A stretch of 64,000 bases of DNA from positions 20,103,377 to 20,167,376 of the forward strand of contig CM060080.1 of the NCBI GenBank assembly GCA_030533445.1, in the 5' to 3' direction. Positions 57,801-64,000 of this stretch are shown here, in pieces. Below the pieces are notes generated by a model. It ran no database searches and was not told the DNA's origin. It worked only from the letters and a program-made list of their open reading frames with translations. Positions within the stretch are counted from its first letter, which is position 1. Each line of letters opens with the position of its first letter. A program made the translations under genes and the position numbers. The DNA is from Cyprinodon diabolis (taxonomy: Eukaryota > Chordata > Actinopteri > Cyprinodontiformes > Cyprinodontidae).

Positions 57801-59453
57801 AAAGAGTCAAAGTGTTGGAGTTCACTAAGGCCAGAGCTAAAATTTGGGGGCATTCTGGTGTGTAAAGTTGATAGATACATAAGTACATTTCTTGCTAACT
57901 GTGTTACTGGGCTGCCTCTGAGCTGTCGGTTTTCCTCGTGTCATTACAGCAAAGACATCTGGCTTTGTGGTAGTTCAGTGGTTTTGTCGGTTTCTAATTT
58001 GTCTTTTTCAGATTGAGTTTCACACTCTGCCTTATTTTCCAATTGAGTTTTACAGATCACATTGGCTTTACTTTCCTATGAAGTCAGACTTTCATCTGAG
58101 GAGCGAATCTGCATTCCTATTGGTCTGTATGGATGTTAGCAACAGCATGGTATTGGTCAATGTACACGTTTAGCGTGATCATTTGCACTGGGCTTGTGAA
58201 CACAATGCAAAATTCAGTTAAAAATCTTTTTTTTTTATTAAAACATTTTCAAGTTTCATATCAGGATTGTATTTCTTTGAAATTTCAGTCAACATTACAT
58301 TTAAAAAATGTGTTCTTTGCTTGCAACAATAATGGAACAAAATGCACTCCATACGTTCATAGTTATGAATGTATGTATAGTTATATATATTTAATGCCCC
58401 GACTGCAGACTTCGTTGTATAATATTAACAATTCATGTAAAAGACTAACACACAGAAAAATTCATAATTGTGAGGTGGAAGGAAACCATACATCCATAAT
58501 TTAATAGATACCAAAAATGAAGCTGAAAAGTGTGGTGTATATCTGTATTCATCTCACCTATGTCAATGATTTATTGGGCTATATTTTTTTGAAAATCAGC
58601 AAGGTTTCTTGTGTTTAGGGCCATTGAACCCCAATCATGTAAAGAATTTTGCTGCCCAAAATGATTTTTTTTCTCCATTCATCAATCTTCCTATAAGGTC
58701 TGATCAATGTTTCTGAGAAAGAAAATCATCCCACAGCATAATGCTGCCACTAGCTTCTTTCATGACAAAGATTATGTGCTCAGGATGATCAGCTAATGTT
58801 CGTAATGCTGATATATAAACGCTAACGGCATCCTCTACATGGTTCACTGTCAATAGTGATCTCTTCACACACTTTTTCCATAAAGGTCAGATTTGTGGAG
58901 CACCAGCTTATGGGAGATTCTCCAACCTGAGCTTTGGAATCTCTGCAGCTCCTGCAGAGTTACCACAGATCTTGTTTTTTTCTTTTTGCTGATGTTGGTT
59001 CACTAAAGTTAAACAGCAAAACTCTCAAATCTTCTAGTTGGGTGACCTCAGAAGGAAATTGATCAGAGTAAATGGGCCTCATATGGATCTAATACATGTT
59101 CATTTGTATTGACCACGTATTCTAACGTGTATTCCTAACATTCCTGCTTGCATTGGTCAATCAAGTATAATCCTTCAAACATCTATTTAAGTAATGTGGC
59201 AAAATGTTTAAAATATCAGTGGTTATTAAAGCTGAATAGGACCTTCCAAATAAATATTTAGAGAATACCACACTAGATTATTAGCATTTGGGGGAATATA
59301 AAGAATAATAAATGTAACTAAGAAAAGCTTGTTTTTTGTCACTTTACTTTTTCAGACTTTTCTGGTCTTACTGTAGATTTATTTATAGCTGAACAACTTT
59401 ACCATGAATGCAGGGGCCACAAGCAGCTGCAGGAAAATCAGAGGAAGAAGCAT
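34383..59453 (-). CDS. papln: Papilin, complete gene (26 coding exons)
   Basis: Secreted extracellular-matrix glycoprotein of the ADAMTS-like group. Coding exons, from the ATG: 59453-59403, 57546-57443, 54165-54105, 53870-53768, 53680-53550, 49311-49188, 47106-47026, 46917-46745, 46651-46528, 46436-46310, 45715-45511, 45364-45188, 44949-44799, 43669-43589, 42965-42767, 42521-42437, 42313-42190, 42043-41584, 39723-39565, 39480-39353, 38174-38120, 37990-37844, 36568-36441, 36210-36102, 35514-35342, 34558-34383. All have GT-AG borders and compatible phases, giving 1,211 residues (human papilin is about 1,280). Order: signal peptide, TSR1, cysteine-rich/spacer, TSR2-5, Cys-Gly cassettes, Kunitz, three Ig domains, PLAC. 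No protease domain, as expected for papilin. Convergent with TRB. No break was found. Confidence 0.95.
35342..35514 (-). CDS. papln: papln exon 25: second half of Ig domain 3
   Basis: Residues about 1096-1153. [20 protein letters not shown] then [10 protein letters not shown], the second Cys and strand F of an I-set Ig domain, followed by [10 protein letters not shown]. Confidence 0.93.
36102..36210 (-). CDS. papln: papln exon 24: first half of Ig domain 3
   Basis: Residues about 1060-1095. [20 protein letters not shown] with the first Cys, then NVNIGWSR with the core Trp. Splits the Ig fold in phase 2 like exons 19 and 22. Confidence 0.93.
36441..36568 (-). CDS. papln: papln exon 23: second half of Ig domain 2
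   Basis: Residues about 1017-1059. [20 protein letters not shown] then a Gln-rich stretch ([12 protein letters not shown]). Donor gtaata is acceptable but not ideal. Confidence 0.93.
37325..37630 (+). mobile_element. L2 3' end, young copy in papln intron
   Basis: Very close to 2,995-3,305 of the left-edge L2, including 'gatggccgctcacactgagc' and the gaattgaattgaat tail. It lies between papln exons 22 and 23, antisense to the gene. Confidence 0.85.
37844..37990 (-). CDS. papln: papln exon 22: first half of Ig domain 2
   Basis: Residues about 968-1016. [17 protein letters not shown] then [15 protein letters not shown]. First Cys and core Trp of the fold. Acceptor tttctcag. Confidence 0.93.
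38120..38174 (-). CDS. papln: papln exon 21: short linker between Ig domains 1 and 2
   Basis: Eighteen-residue linker [18 protein letters not shown]. Small exon, supported by both splice sites and by matching phases (1 in, 2 out). Confidence 0.85.
38460..38760 (+). repeat. Tc1-like DNA transposon relic
   Basis: Phrases 'tctgaactttgaccaggcca', 'ttgttgtcctgctcc' and 'ccatgtttcattgtagg' are those of fish Tc1-like transposase DNA on its antisense strand. No frame left. In the intron before papln exon 21. Confidence 0.55.
39264..39335. repeat. (AT)n then (T)n microsatellite
   Basis: About 52 bp of alternating AT followed by a T-run, directly downstream of the papln exon 20 donor. Confidence 0.95.
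39353..39480 (-). CDS. papln: papln exon 20: second half of Ig domain 1
   Basis: Residues about 907-949. [20 protein letters not shown] then [14 protein letters not shown]. The donor abuts a (T)n/(AT)n tract (39,264-39,335) in the next intron. Confidence 0.92.
39565..39723 (-). CDS. papln: papln exon 19: first half of Ig domain 1
   Basis: Residues about 854-906. [20 protein letters not shown] then [16 protein letters not shown] second in-frame AG 21 bp further on could serve as an alternative acceptor; the upstream one (ccttgtgttcag) has the better pyrimidine tract. Confidence 0.9.
41584..42043 (-). CDS. papln: papln exon 18: Kunitz domain plus Ser/Thr-rich linker
   Basis: Largest exon, residues about 701-853. 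The Kunitz domain has Cys at about 706, 715, 731, 739, 752 and 756, spacing 9-16-8-13-4 exactly as in BPTI. The P1 position right after the second Cys is Ser (GSCSSW), not Lys/Arg, so trypsin inhibition is unlikely. About 95 residues of Ser/Thr/Arg-rich, probably disordered, linker follow ([19 protein letters not shown]). Intron 39,724-41,583 after it holds no recognised feature. Confidence 0.94.
42190..42313 (-). CDS. papln: papln exon 17: Cys-Gly cassette 3
   Basis: Residues about 660-700. [20 protein letters not shown] then [14 protein letters not shown]. Same motif (YGCC-x-D-x(5)-GPN-x-EGC) as exons 15 and 16, so these exons arose by internal duplication. Confidence 0.93.
42437..42521 (-). 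CDS. papln: papln exon 16: Cys-Gly cassette 2
   Basis: Residues about 631-659. [20 protein letters not shown] then LEYVAPTPT. Both borders fit the phases of its neighbours. Confidence 0.92.
42767..42965 (-). CDS. papln: papln exon 15: Cys-Gly cassette 1
   Basis: Residues about 565-630. [20 protein letters not shown] within a Pro/Ser-rich context (PTPTPVPSS). The acceptor nearest the coding region (ccacag) would put a stop in frame; gtctcag four codons' worth upstream keeps it open, so I chose 42965. Confidence 0.88.
43589..43669 (-). CDS. papln: papln exon 14: linker
   Basis: Residues about 538-564, [20 protein letters not shown] and VPDHVT. No domain; a hydrophilic hinge between the thrombospondin repeats and the cassettes. 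Confidence 0.85.
44799..44949 (-). CDS. papln: papln exon 13: TSR5
   Basis: Residues about 488-537. [18 protein letters not shown] and CNTQPC complete the repeat whose Trp stretch (HVGSWSL) ends exon 12. Confidence 0.94.
45188..45364 (-). CDS. papln: papln exon 12: TSR4
   Basis: Residues about 429-487. [31 protein letters not shown] and CEMPACP. Exactly 59 codons, phase 0 on both sides, so its loss would keep frame. Confidence 0.94.
45511..45715 (-). CDS. papln: papln exon 11: TSR3
   Basis: Residues about 360-428. [20 protein letters not shown] then [12 protein letters not shown] and [16 protein letters not shown], whose last part opens TSR4. Confidence 0.94.
46310..46436 (-). CDS. papln: papln exon 10: second half of TSR2
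   Basis: Residues about 318-359. [20 protein letters not shown] then [12 protein letters not shown]. Confidence 0.93.
46528..46651 (-). CDS. papln: papln exon 9: end of spacer and start of TSR2
   Basis: Residues about 277-317. [19 protein letters not shown] closes the spacer module; [18 protein letters not shown] opens TSR2. Confidence 0.94.
46745..46917 (-). CDS. papln: papln exon 8: spacer module
   Basis: Residues about 219-276. [20 protein letters not shown] then [18 protein letters not shown] and the loop [12 protein letters not shown], a beta-strand-rich ADAMTS spacer. Confidence 0.94.
47026..47106 (-). CDS. papln: papln exon 7: start of spacer module
   Basis: Residues about 192-218. 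[20 protein letters not shown]. The following intron (47,107-49,187) holds an unclassified repeat-like block near 47,440-47,690 and a (TCTA)n array. Confidence 0.94.
47440..47690. repeat. Unclassified repeat-like block in papln intron
   Basis: Sequence such as 'gctgccaccctctggtgtcg' and 'catgactttcaatgggcttc' has the look of a dispersed fish repeat; no ends could be set. Confidence 0.3.
48792..48912. repeat. (TCTA)n microsatellite
   Basis: About 30 tetranucleotide units with a few interruptions (ttta, tcca, tcaa). The open frame across it codes only a Tyr-Leu-Ser-Ile repeat and is an artefact. Confidence 0.97.
49188..49311 (-). CDS. papln: papln exon 6: cysteine-rich module, second part
   Basis: Residues about 151-191. 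[17 protein letters not shown] then [17 protein letters not shown], the CGG-NG-x-C signature of ADAMTS cysteine-rich regions. Confidence 0.94.
49380..51235. other. Proximal part of papln intron 5
   Basis: AT-rich, no exon or classifiable repeat recognised before the Rex3-like element. Confidence 0.4.
51240..52790 (+). mobile_element. Rex3-like (RTE-clade) LINE, decayed
   Basis: Fragments in several frames: endonuclease-side [17 protein letters not shown] (51,580-51,650), the connecting region around 51,830-52,050, reverse transcriptase-side [20 protein letters not shown] (52,159-52,218), [20 protein letters not shown] and [17 protein letters not shown]. This order and wording match Rex3 elements of fish. 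The YxDD core is missing, so an internal deletion has occurred. Antisense within papln. Confidence 0.8.
53550..53680 (-). CDS. papln: papln exon 5: cysteine-rich module, first part
   Basis: Residues about 107-150. [20 protein letters not shown] then [19 protein letters not shown]. The intron that follows (49,312-53,549) contains the Rex3-like LINE. Confidence 0.95.
53768..53870 (-). CDS. papln: papln exon 4: start of cysteine-rich module
   Basis: Residues about 73-106. [20 protein letters not shown] then [13 protein letters not shown], a stretch strongly conserved in ADAMTS-like proteins. Confidence 0.95.
54105..54165 (-). CDS. papln: papln exon 3: end of TSR1
   Basis: Residues about 52-72. 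[20 protein letters not shown]. Short exon confirmed by phase (2 in, 0 out). Confidence 0.94.
54170..55690. other. Papln intron 2, distal part
   Basis: No exon or repeat recognised; A-rich tracts near 54,970-54,990. Confidence 0.4.
55700..56050 (+). repeat. Tc1-like DNA transposon relic
   Basis: 'aactttgactagacaatttt', 'gggattgttgtcctgcgg' and 'aacctccaccccattctc' match the same family as at 8.1 and 38.6 kb. Open frames inside are short and unrecognised. Confidence 0.5.
56051..57380. other. Papln intron 2, proximal part
   Basis: Nothing recognised. The open frame at 56610-56864 has no domain. Confidence 0.4.
57443..57546 (-). CDS. papln: papln exon 2: TSR1
   Basis: Residues about 18-51. 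[20 protein letters not shown] then [25 protein letters not shown] and CSRSCGGG are the Trp and CSxSCGGG signatures; the W-x-x-W motif here is a known C-mannosylation context. Confidence 0.95.
58660..59170 (+). repeat. Tc1-like DNA transposon relic
   Basis: 'catcccacagcataatgctg', 'ataaaggtcagatttgtgga' and 'tctgcagctcctgcagagtt' belong to the fish Tc1-like family. It is the longest of the five relics and lies in papln intron 1. Confidence 0.6.
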
Positions 59454-59469
59454 CTTTGTCGTGTCCTGT
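59403..59469 (-). CDS. papln: papln exon 1 (coding): start codon and signal peptide
   Basis: ATG at 59453-59451 opens [17 protein letters not shown], a hydrophobic signal sequence, ending in phase 0 before gtaaag. Acceptor 'ttccttttag' leaves a 16-bp 5' leader in this exon. No other ATG in this exon precedes it. Confidence 0.9.
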
Positions 59470-59499
59470 CTAAAAGGAAGAAGACAACAAATTAAAATG

Positions 59500-61985
59500 G
59501 TTAACTCTGAGCTTTCAGCTACCGCAACTTAAGACCCGGACATGATATCTGAATCTTTGGCCAATGTGGATGAAACGAAACCAAGGGCAGAGCAAGGCTT
59601 TATGAGGTCCTTGACTAAAACTGTTTTGGCTGTCAGCAAACATGCTGCCTGCAAGCATTTCCCAAAATATTTCCAAGTGTGTAAAGCTGTTTGTTCAGCA
59701 GAGCAATGGGAAGTTTTATCATCAAGCTGGAAGTGAAACAGCTTTTTATTGCAGCCAAAAAAATAAATCTAAAGAAAACTGCATGGTTGCTTTGCCATGT
59801 GTATCCATTCATTATAGATATGATAAGGAATTGGAAGTTTCACCACTTCTGCTGCAGTTTAGAAGAGTTCAAGCAATCTGTTGAATGCCAAGCAGAAGAT
59901 TTTAAAAAAAGATTAACAAACTTAGCTTAATTTTGATCTGATAGATTTAATCTCTCCTATAGTTTTTTTTATAGTTCTGTTCCATATGGACATTTTTATT
60001 TTATCAGGAGCTTTTTGTTAGAATCAACAAAATTAACTTAATTAAGATATAAAATAAAAAAAATTTGGTATGATGTTTTGAACTGCAATACTCTGGTCAG
60101 TTTGCAGTTTTCACACCAGTCTAAATGGGGAATTTAAATGACACAGACATTTCTAACTTTTAAGCTGGTGCCAAGTGGAAAAGGATAACACTGTTTCAAC
60201 ACTCTTTTCTATCCTTTCTTACCATAATACTGAAATAATTCACAGAAATAGACACATTCCCTTTGTTGCAAGGGCAAGGACTGCTTATCCATGGCTAAAC
60301 AGAGCTTCCTGCCACTCCTGAGATAAAGAATGAGTGTCATCTGGGGCTGCCGAACCCCAACCGACCTGCAGACCGTGACCATCGAATGCCCCCGCTGAAC
60401 ATGAAAAAGAAATGCTCAGGATAGCTGAGTTTGTTCCAGAGGGTCACCCTATCTTCAAAACAATTTAAAAAGATATTATATTTAGTCAGTTAACACTAAA
60501 GAGTTAGAATTTCTTGCAGCAGAAACCAAAAGAAAATGTTTAAATCGGTGTCCAGTTGCGATCATTAAAAATCTTGTATGAATATGTGGAGTGTTATAAT
60601 ATAATTTTATATAGGAGTTACTGGGCTGAAACCAACGACAACAATTTGTGTAAAAACAAACATATTGATATAAGTGAATAAGTAAATGATGCATCATATA
60701 GAATAAGAACTTTTGTCTAAAAGTCATGCAATATGAAAATCCACAGGCTAAATATTACCTCTAGATCCCCAACATAAGTGCGACCACTTCCTCATAAATG
60801 AGCAAAAAATCAGCAAAAAAAATTTACATTTTTTAATAATACTCTAAGCACCAAAATAGGGTTAATAGTTTACAGCAAGAGATGTCATACAAAAAAAATA
60901 TTTCCCTGCATTTCCAGAATGCTTGAGGCAACAGAAAAGTTACACCACCTTGATTATAGACAATCTCTTAAAAATAATGTAAGGGCACTGATTAACTCCA
61001 CTGATGAATCATTTCAGTTTCCTGTAAGATTCCTGTGTCATCAGAGCACCAGCCCATAAAGCCCTCAGGTCTTTATTACCTGCTTTTATCAAACAGAATT
61101 AACTATTATTTTGTTCCTTAGTCAGCCGGGCAAGCAGGGTCTTGTGACCTGTGTACCAAGTTTGAAGTCTGAATCTGGATATGATGAGAAATCAGATAAA
61201 TGCTTTTATTAGGATAAATTCTGTATCTGCTTTTATATCATAAAGCAGTGTTTCCCAAAAGGAGGTTCGCATACCTCTAGTGGTTCATGAGTGAGTTGCA
61301 AGGGGTACATGAAAATATTCAATTTCTTAGGGAGTAAAATTAAATAGTTCTGGGATCTTTTTGCTTTGTGAGGACCAAATTGATAAATTAAACAAGCTCT
61401 TATCAACGAAAAATAAAGTTTTTCTTATATATTTGTGTTCACCTTCAGTTTTCACATATCAAGCCTAACACTGAGCTCATCATCAAAGCAGCTCAGGTGT
61501 CTTGATGAAAACAGAATAAAACTAATTAAGTCAGTTTGACTGTATTTTTTGTTCTGCATTTTGTTCCCAGTTCATCAAGATTAAATCTGACTCTAAGGGA
61601 TTTACTGAGAGGACCTCCAGTTTTATAAATACATGTTTATAACAGCATTTTTATTTAGTATTTATTTTGATTCCGTACTAACTTCCAGGGAACATATTCA
61701 TGTTGGGGGTTTTTTATGTGAGATAGAAAGCATAAAATGATAAGAATTAAATGCTGAAATTAAAAGATTAAGTGAAATACTCTTTATTTTCTAATCAGTT
61801 ATTCTACTTTTCACTTTTGGACAATCAATAATTTTGACTAAGACAGTGGTACACAAGTCAAAAAAGGTTGGTAAACACTGTCATAAAGGATAAAGAGTCT
61901 ATTTAGGCATACTTCAAGCTTGTGGATTTGTCACAAAACTAAACTAACTGAAGTGTTTCATTCATAAATGAAAAGAAAACAATCA
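59500..61985. other. papln: Intron between papln non-coding and coding exon 1
   Basis: About 2.5 kb, AT-rich. Overlapping open frames near 59,540-59,930 are not recognisable. Possible first-intron regulatory DNA, but no motif stands out. Confidence 0.45.
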
Positions 61986-61990
61986 CTCAC

Positions 61991-62205
61991 CCTTCTGAGT
62001 GGCTTGTAAATGAGATTTCTTGTCGCCTGGATGGACGCAGCTCAGCTGACAGCAGAGGAGTGGCTCTGTGCGTCCAAAAAGAGTTACAGTGCCCTGGATG
62101 TTTGAGCAGGAGCGGTCTGCCTGGAAAATTTTGCCTTTCTCTCTTTCTCTCTGTTTTTGTTCCAACAGAACCAGCAGGCAGAGGAGAAAGTGTTGGTAGG
62201 AGCCT
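61991..62205 (-). other. papln: Probable papln 5' non-coding exon
   Basis: A donor gtgagt at 61990-61985 follows a GC-richer stretch, and a TATA-like ttaaaag (+ strand cttttaa at 62231-62237) sits about 30 bp before the proposed start. The coding-exon acceptor at 59,470 needs an upstream partner. No intervening evidence; transcript data would decide. Confidence 0.5.
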
Positions 62206-62230
62206 CTGCTGCAGTGTGTCTCCCCCTCGC

Positions 62231-62237
62231 CTTTTAA
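62231..62237 (-). promoter_or_regulatory. TATA-like box of papln
   Basis: TTAAAAG on the - strand followed by a GC-rich initiator region (gcgagggggagacacac). Placement relative to the proposed exon is typical. Confidence 0.4.
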
Positions 62238-62239
62238 CC

Positions 62240-64000
62240 AGAGACTCTCAGCCCAATTACAGCCTCTCTTGACACACGTGAGGAAGTTTCCCGCCCACTG
62301 TGTAATTTTAGACTACACAAATAACAGTTAGTGCAAGCTTTCGCTTTGTGTAGGCTCTCTATAGGCAGGCGACATAGGAAGGTTTTGGAAAAATGTTTGC
62401 AGATTGAATAGGAGTTATGTAATAGCAGAGGATGCTATGTTTAACTGAACACCATATGGGTCTAATGTTAAGGCTGAGTTGGAGTTTTAGCCACAAATAA
62501 GTCCCAAATGTTACCTTGGCTTCCCAAATTGGACATGTTTTCAGTTTGGTGTACTGTTTATTTTTAACCTTAACATCATTGATAATAGGTTTAATATACA
62601 TCCTGAATGCTACTTTTAACTGAAAGGTTGGGTTTAAGCTTATGGCGCAGAGGTTTTGTGTCATTCTTTAAAGGCCGCCGTTTTTATGCCAGTTAGCCTC
62701 TTCCGAACAGTAAAAATGTATATCGTATAATAATGTTTACATCAATGGGTTGTGTTAATAGCTATTACTGTGACTAAAGAACAATTTTATTCAATTAAGG
62801 TAACCTTTATATGTTACGTCTTTAATGGTATAGAGGACAATCTTTTATTTCCAGGTGGATCATCTAAATAAGTGGTCCTCCCAATTGTCAATCATTCTGG
62901 TGATATGTTTACGTACGGCCTTTCTATTTGCTCGCTCGTTAGCTTTTTCTGCATATGTGAACTTTCAATCGCATGAGTGGTGTTTCGGACAGTCATTGAA
63001 GCTCACCTTTCTCACAGCGGTTCCTTGAAAACGGCCGAGGGTGATAATTTGAAAAAGTGTCTACGAAGTGTATCAGAAGAAAAGAAAGGCTTCAGAAGAG
63101 GCAGATATATCCAGGAGTTATTATGGGATTTGGTGTCACAGAGGGCCACTGTCGCCATAAGGGACGATTATACTTCTGCAACCGCACACATCAAATGGTG
63201 CTTGCATCTGGTCGCGAACCAGTTTTGCTGGTATGCTTCTGCAAAATCAGTCTGGAATTTCTAGGGACGCAGAGCAGTTTCCCACCAAAGTGCTAAGGGG
63301 AGCCTTTTAGAGAACTCGCGAGAACTTAGACAGATGGTCACTAAAACTTCTTTGGCATTGTACAAGTCGTTGTACTTCCGAACCTCCTCTATCAAACTTT
63401 CGTTGTGGTTATACATTGTTGTTATTACTCCTCATTTTTTTTAAATGGCGCGCCCTGGCAACGAATCGAGAAGAGAACCACACAGACAGGCGGAAAGGCA
63501 TAACAAGGACCAATCACAGCTGCTTTTTGTCTGCGCACTTCTGCTTGAGGTCTGAGCGACCATCCGACGTGTAGTCGGAATTTTTTTTTTAGGTGCTCGA
63601 CGAATTGGCCTATAGGCTGCCGCTACTCGACAGCGGCGACTACTAACAAAGATGTCGCAGACACCGCGCGGCACCAGCTCATTATAGTGATCGAGGGTTT
63701 TAGGAGTTAGGGAGGACCTTTCGGGCACAATAAGCTTGTATGAACTATTGGAACAGCAACTTTTAAACAGAGCATGCTCGGGGAGAAAAGGGCTCATGCA
63801 CATTCTTGCATGCATTTTTTTTTTTAATGCGCGAAAATCCTCCACAATACCTTTAAAGCTGCAGTCTGTAACATTGAGAAGAGAGCAGACTTCGACTGAA
63901 AATTTAAAGAAAAACAGGTTTCACGCCACTCCCCCACCCACTTTGCTTCACTCATGCCCCACCTCCAAGCTCCACCCCTCTCACAGCATCTGCGCGGCTA
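62240..64000. other. Region upstream of papln
   Basis: AT-rich to about 62,900, then GC- and CpG-richer from about 62,980 to the window end. Open frames at 62977-63264, 63057-63296 and 63441-63845 (minus) have no recognisable domain. 'gctgcagtctgtaac' near 63,858 followed by CT/CCC-rich sequence looks like a dispersed repeat cut by the window edge. I cannot say whether another gene starts here. Confidence 0.35.

Noticed and set aside
63441..63845. 134-codon minus-strand open frame near the window end
   Set aside because: No recognisable domain or promoter, biased composition; left unassigned.
1..64000. CRISPR arrays, prokaryotic operons, phage or plasmid functions
   Set aside because: No evenly spaced short repeats with unique spacers and no bacterial-type gene clusters; all recognisable genes are vertebrate with introns.

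Overview
The window is vertebrate, almost certainly teleost, nuclear DNA. It is AT-rich with GT-AG introns, and it carries fish-type retrotransposons (L2/Maui-like, Rex1-like, Rex3-like) plus Tc1- and hAT-type DNA transposon relics. No bacterial-type operon, CRISPR array, rRNA or tRNA was recognised. Species cannot be fixed from the sequence; a percomorph-like fish is an inference.

The left half (about 4-29 kb, + strand) is the 3' part of a T-cell receptor beta locus in classic translocon order. Six V-beta segments lie at about 4.0-19.3 kb: four look usable, one has an open V exon but no recognisable recombination signal, and one is a frameshifted pseudogene. A single D-beta at 22,348-22,359 reads GGGACAGGGGGC between a 12-RSS and a 23-RSS. 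Sixteen J-beta segments span 22,751-26,850, and one four-exon C-beta gene spans 28,290-29,087. V segments carry 23-RSSs, D carries 12 on the left and 23 on the right, and J segments carry 12-RSSs, so V-D-J joining follows the 12/23 rule. A GC-richer block 0.4-0.8 kb past the C-beta polyadenylation sites holds ETS and RUNX motifs, including a fused CAGGATGTGGT, and is a candidate TRB enhancer.

The right half (about 34-62 kb, - strand) is one complete papilin (papln) gene, convergent with TRB. I rebuilt 26 coding exons whose splice phases all agree (3,636 bp, 1,211 residues): signal peptide, thrombospondin repeat, ADAMTS-type cysteine-rich/spacer region, four more thrombospondin repeats, short Cys-Gly cassettes, one Kunitz domain, three Ig domains and a C-terminal PLAC domain. 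A 5' non-coding exon with a TATA-like box lies near 62.0-62.2 kb.

Between and inside these genes are a 5'-truncated L2 LINE (1-3.3 kb) with two further copies of its 3' end, a hAT-like element (8,424-9,711) with a solo LTR nested in it, a minisatellite (14.5-16.9 kb) split by two insertions, a Rex1-like LINE between the last V and D-beta, a Rex3-like LINE in a papln intron, a short TA-flanked inverted-repeat element in the J-C intron, and at least five Tc1-like relics. The last 1.7 kb, upstream of papln, holds nothing I can name.
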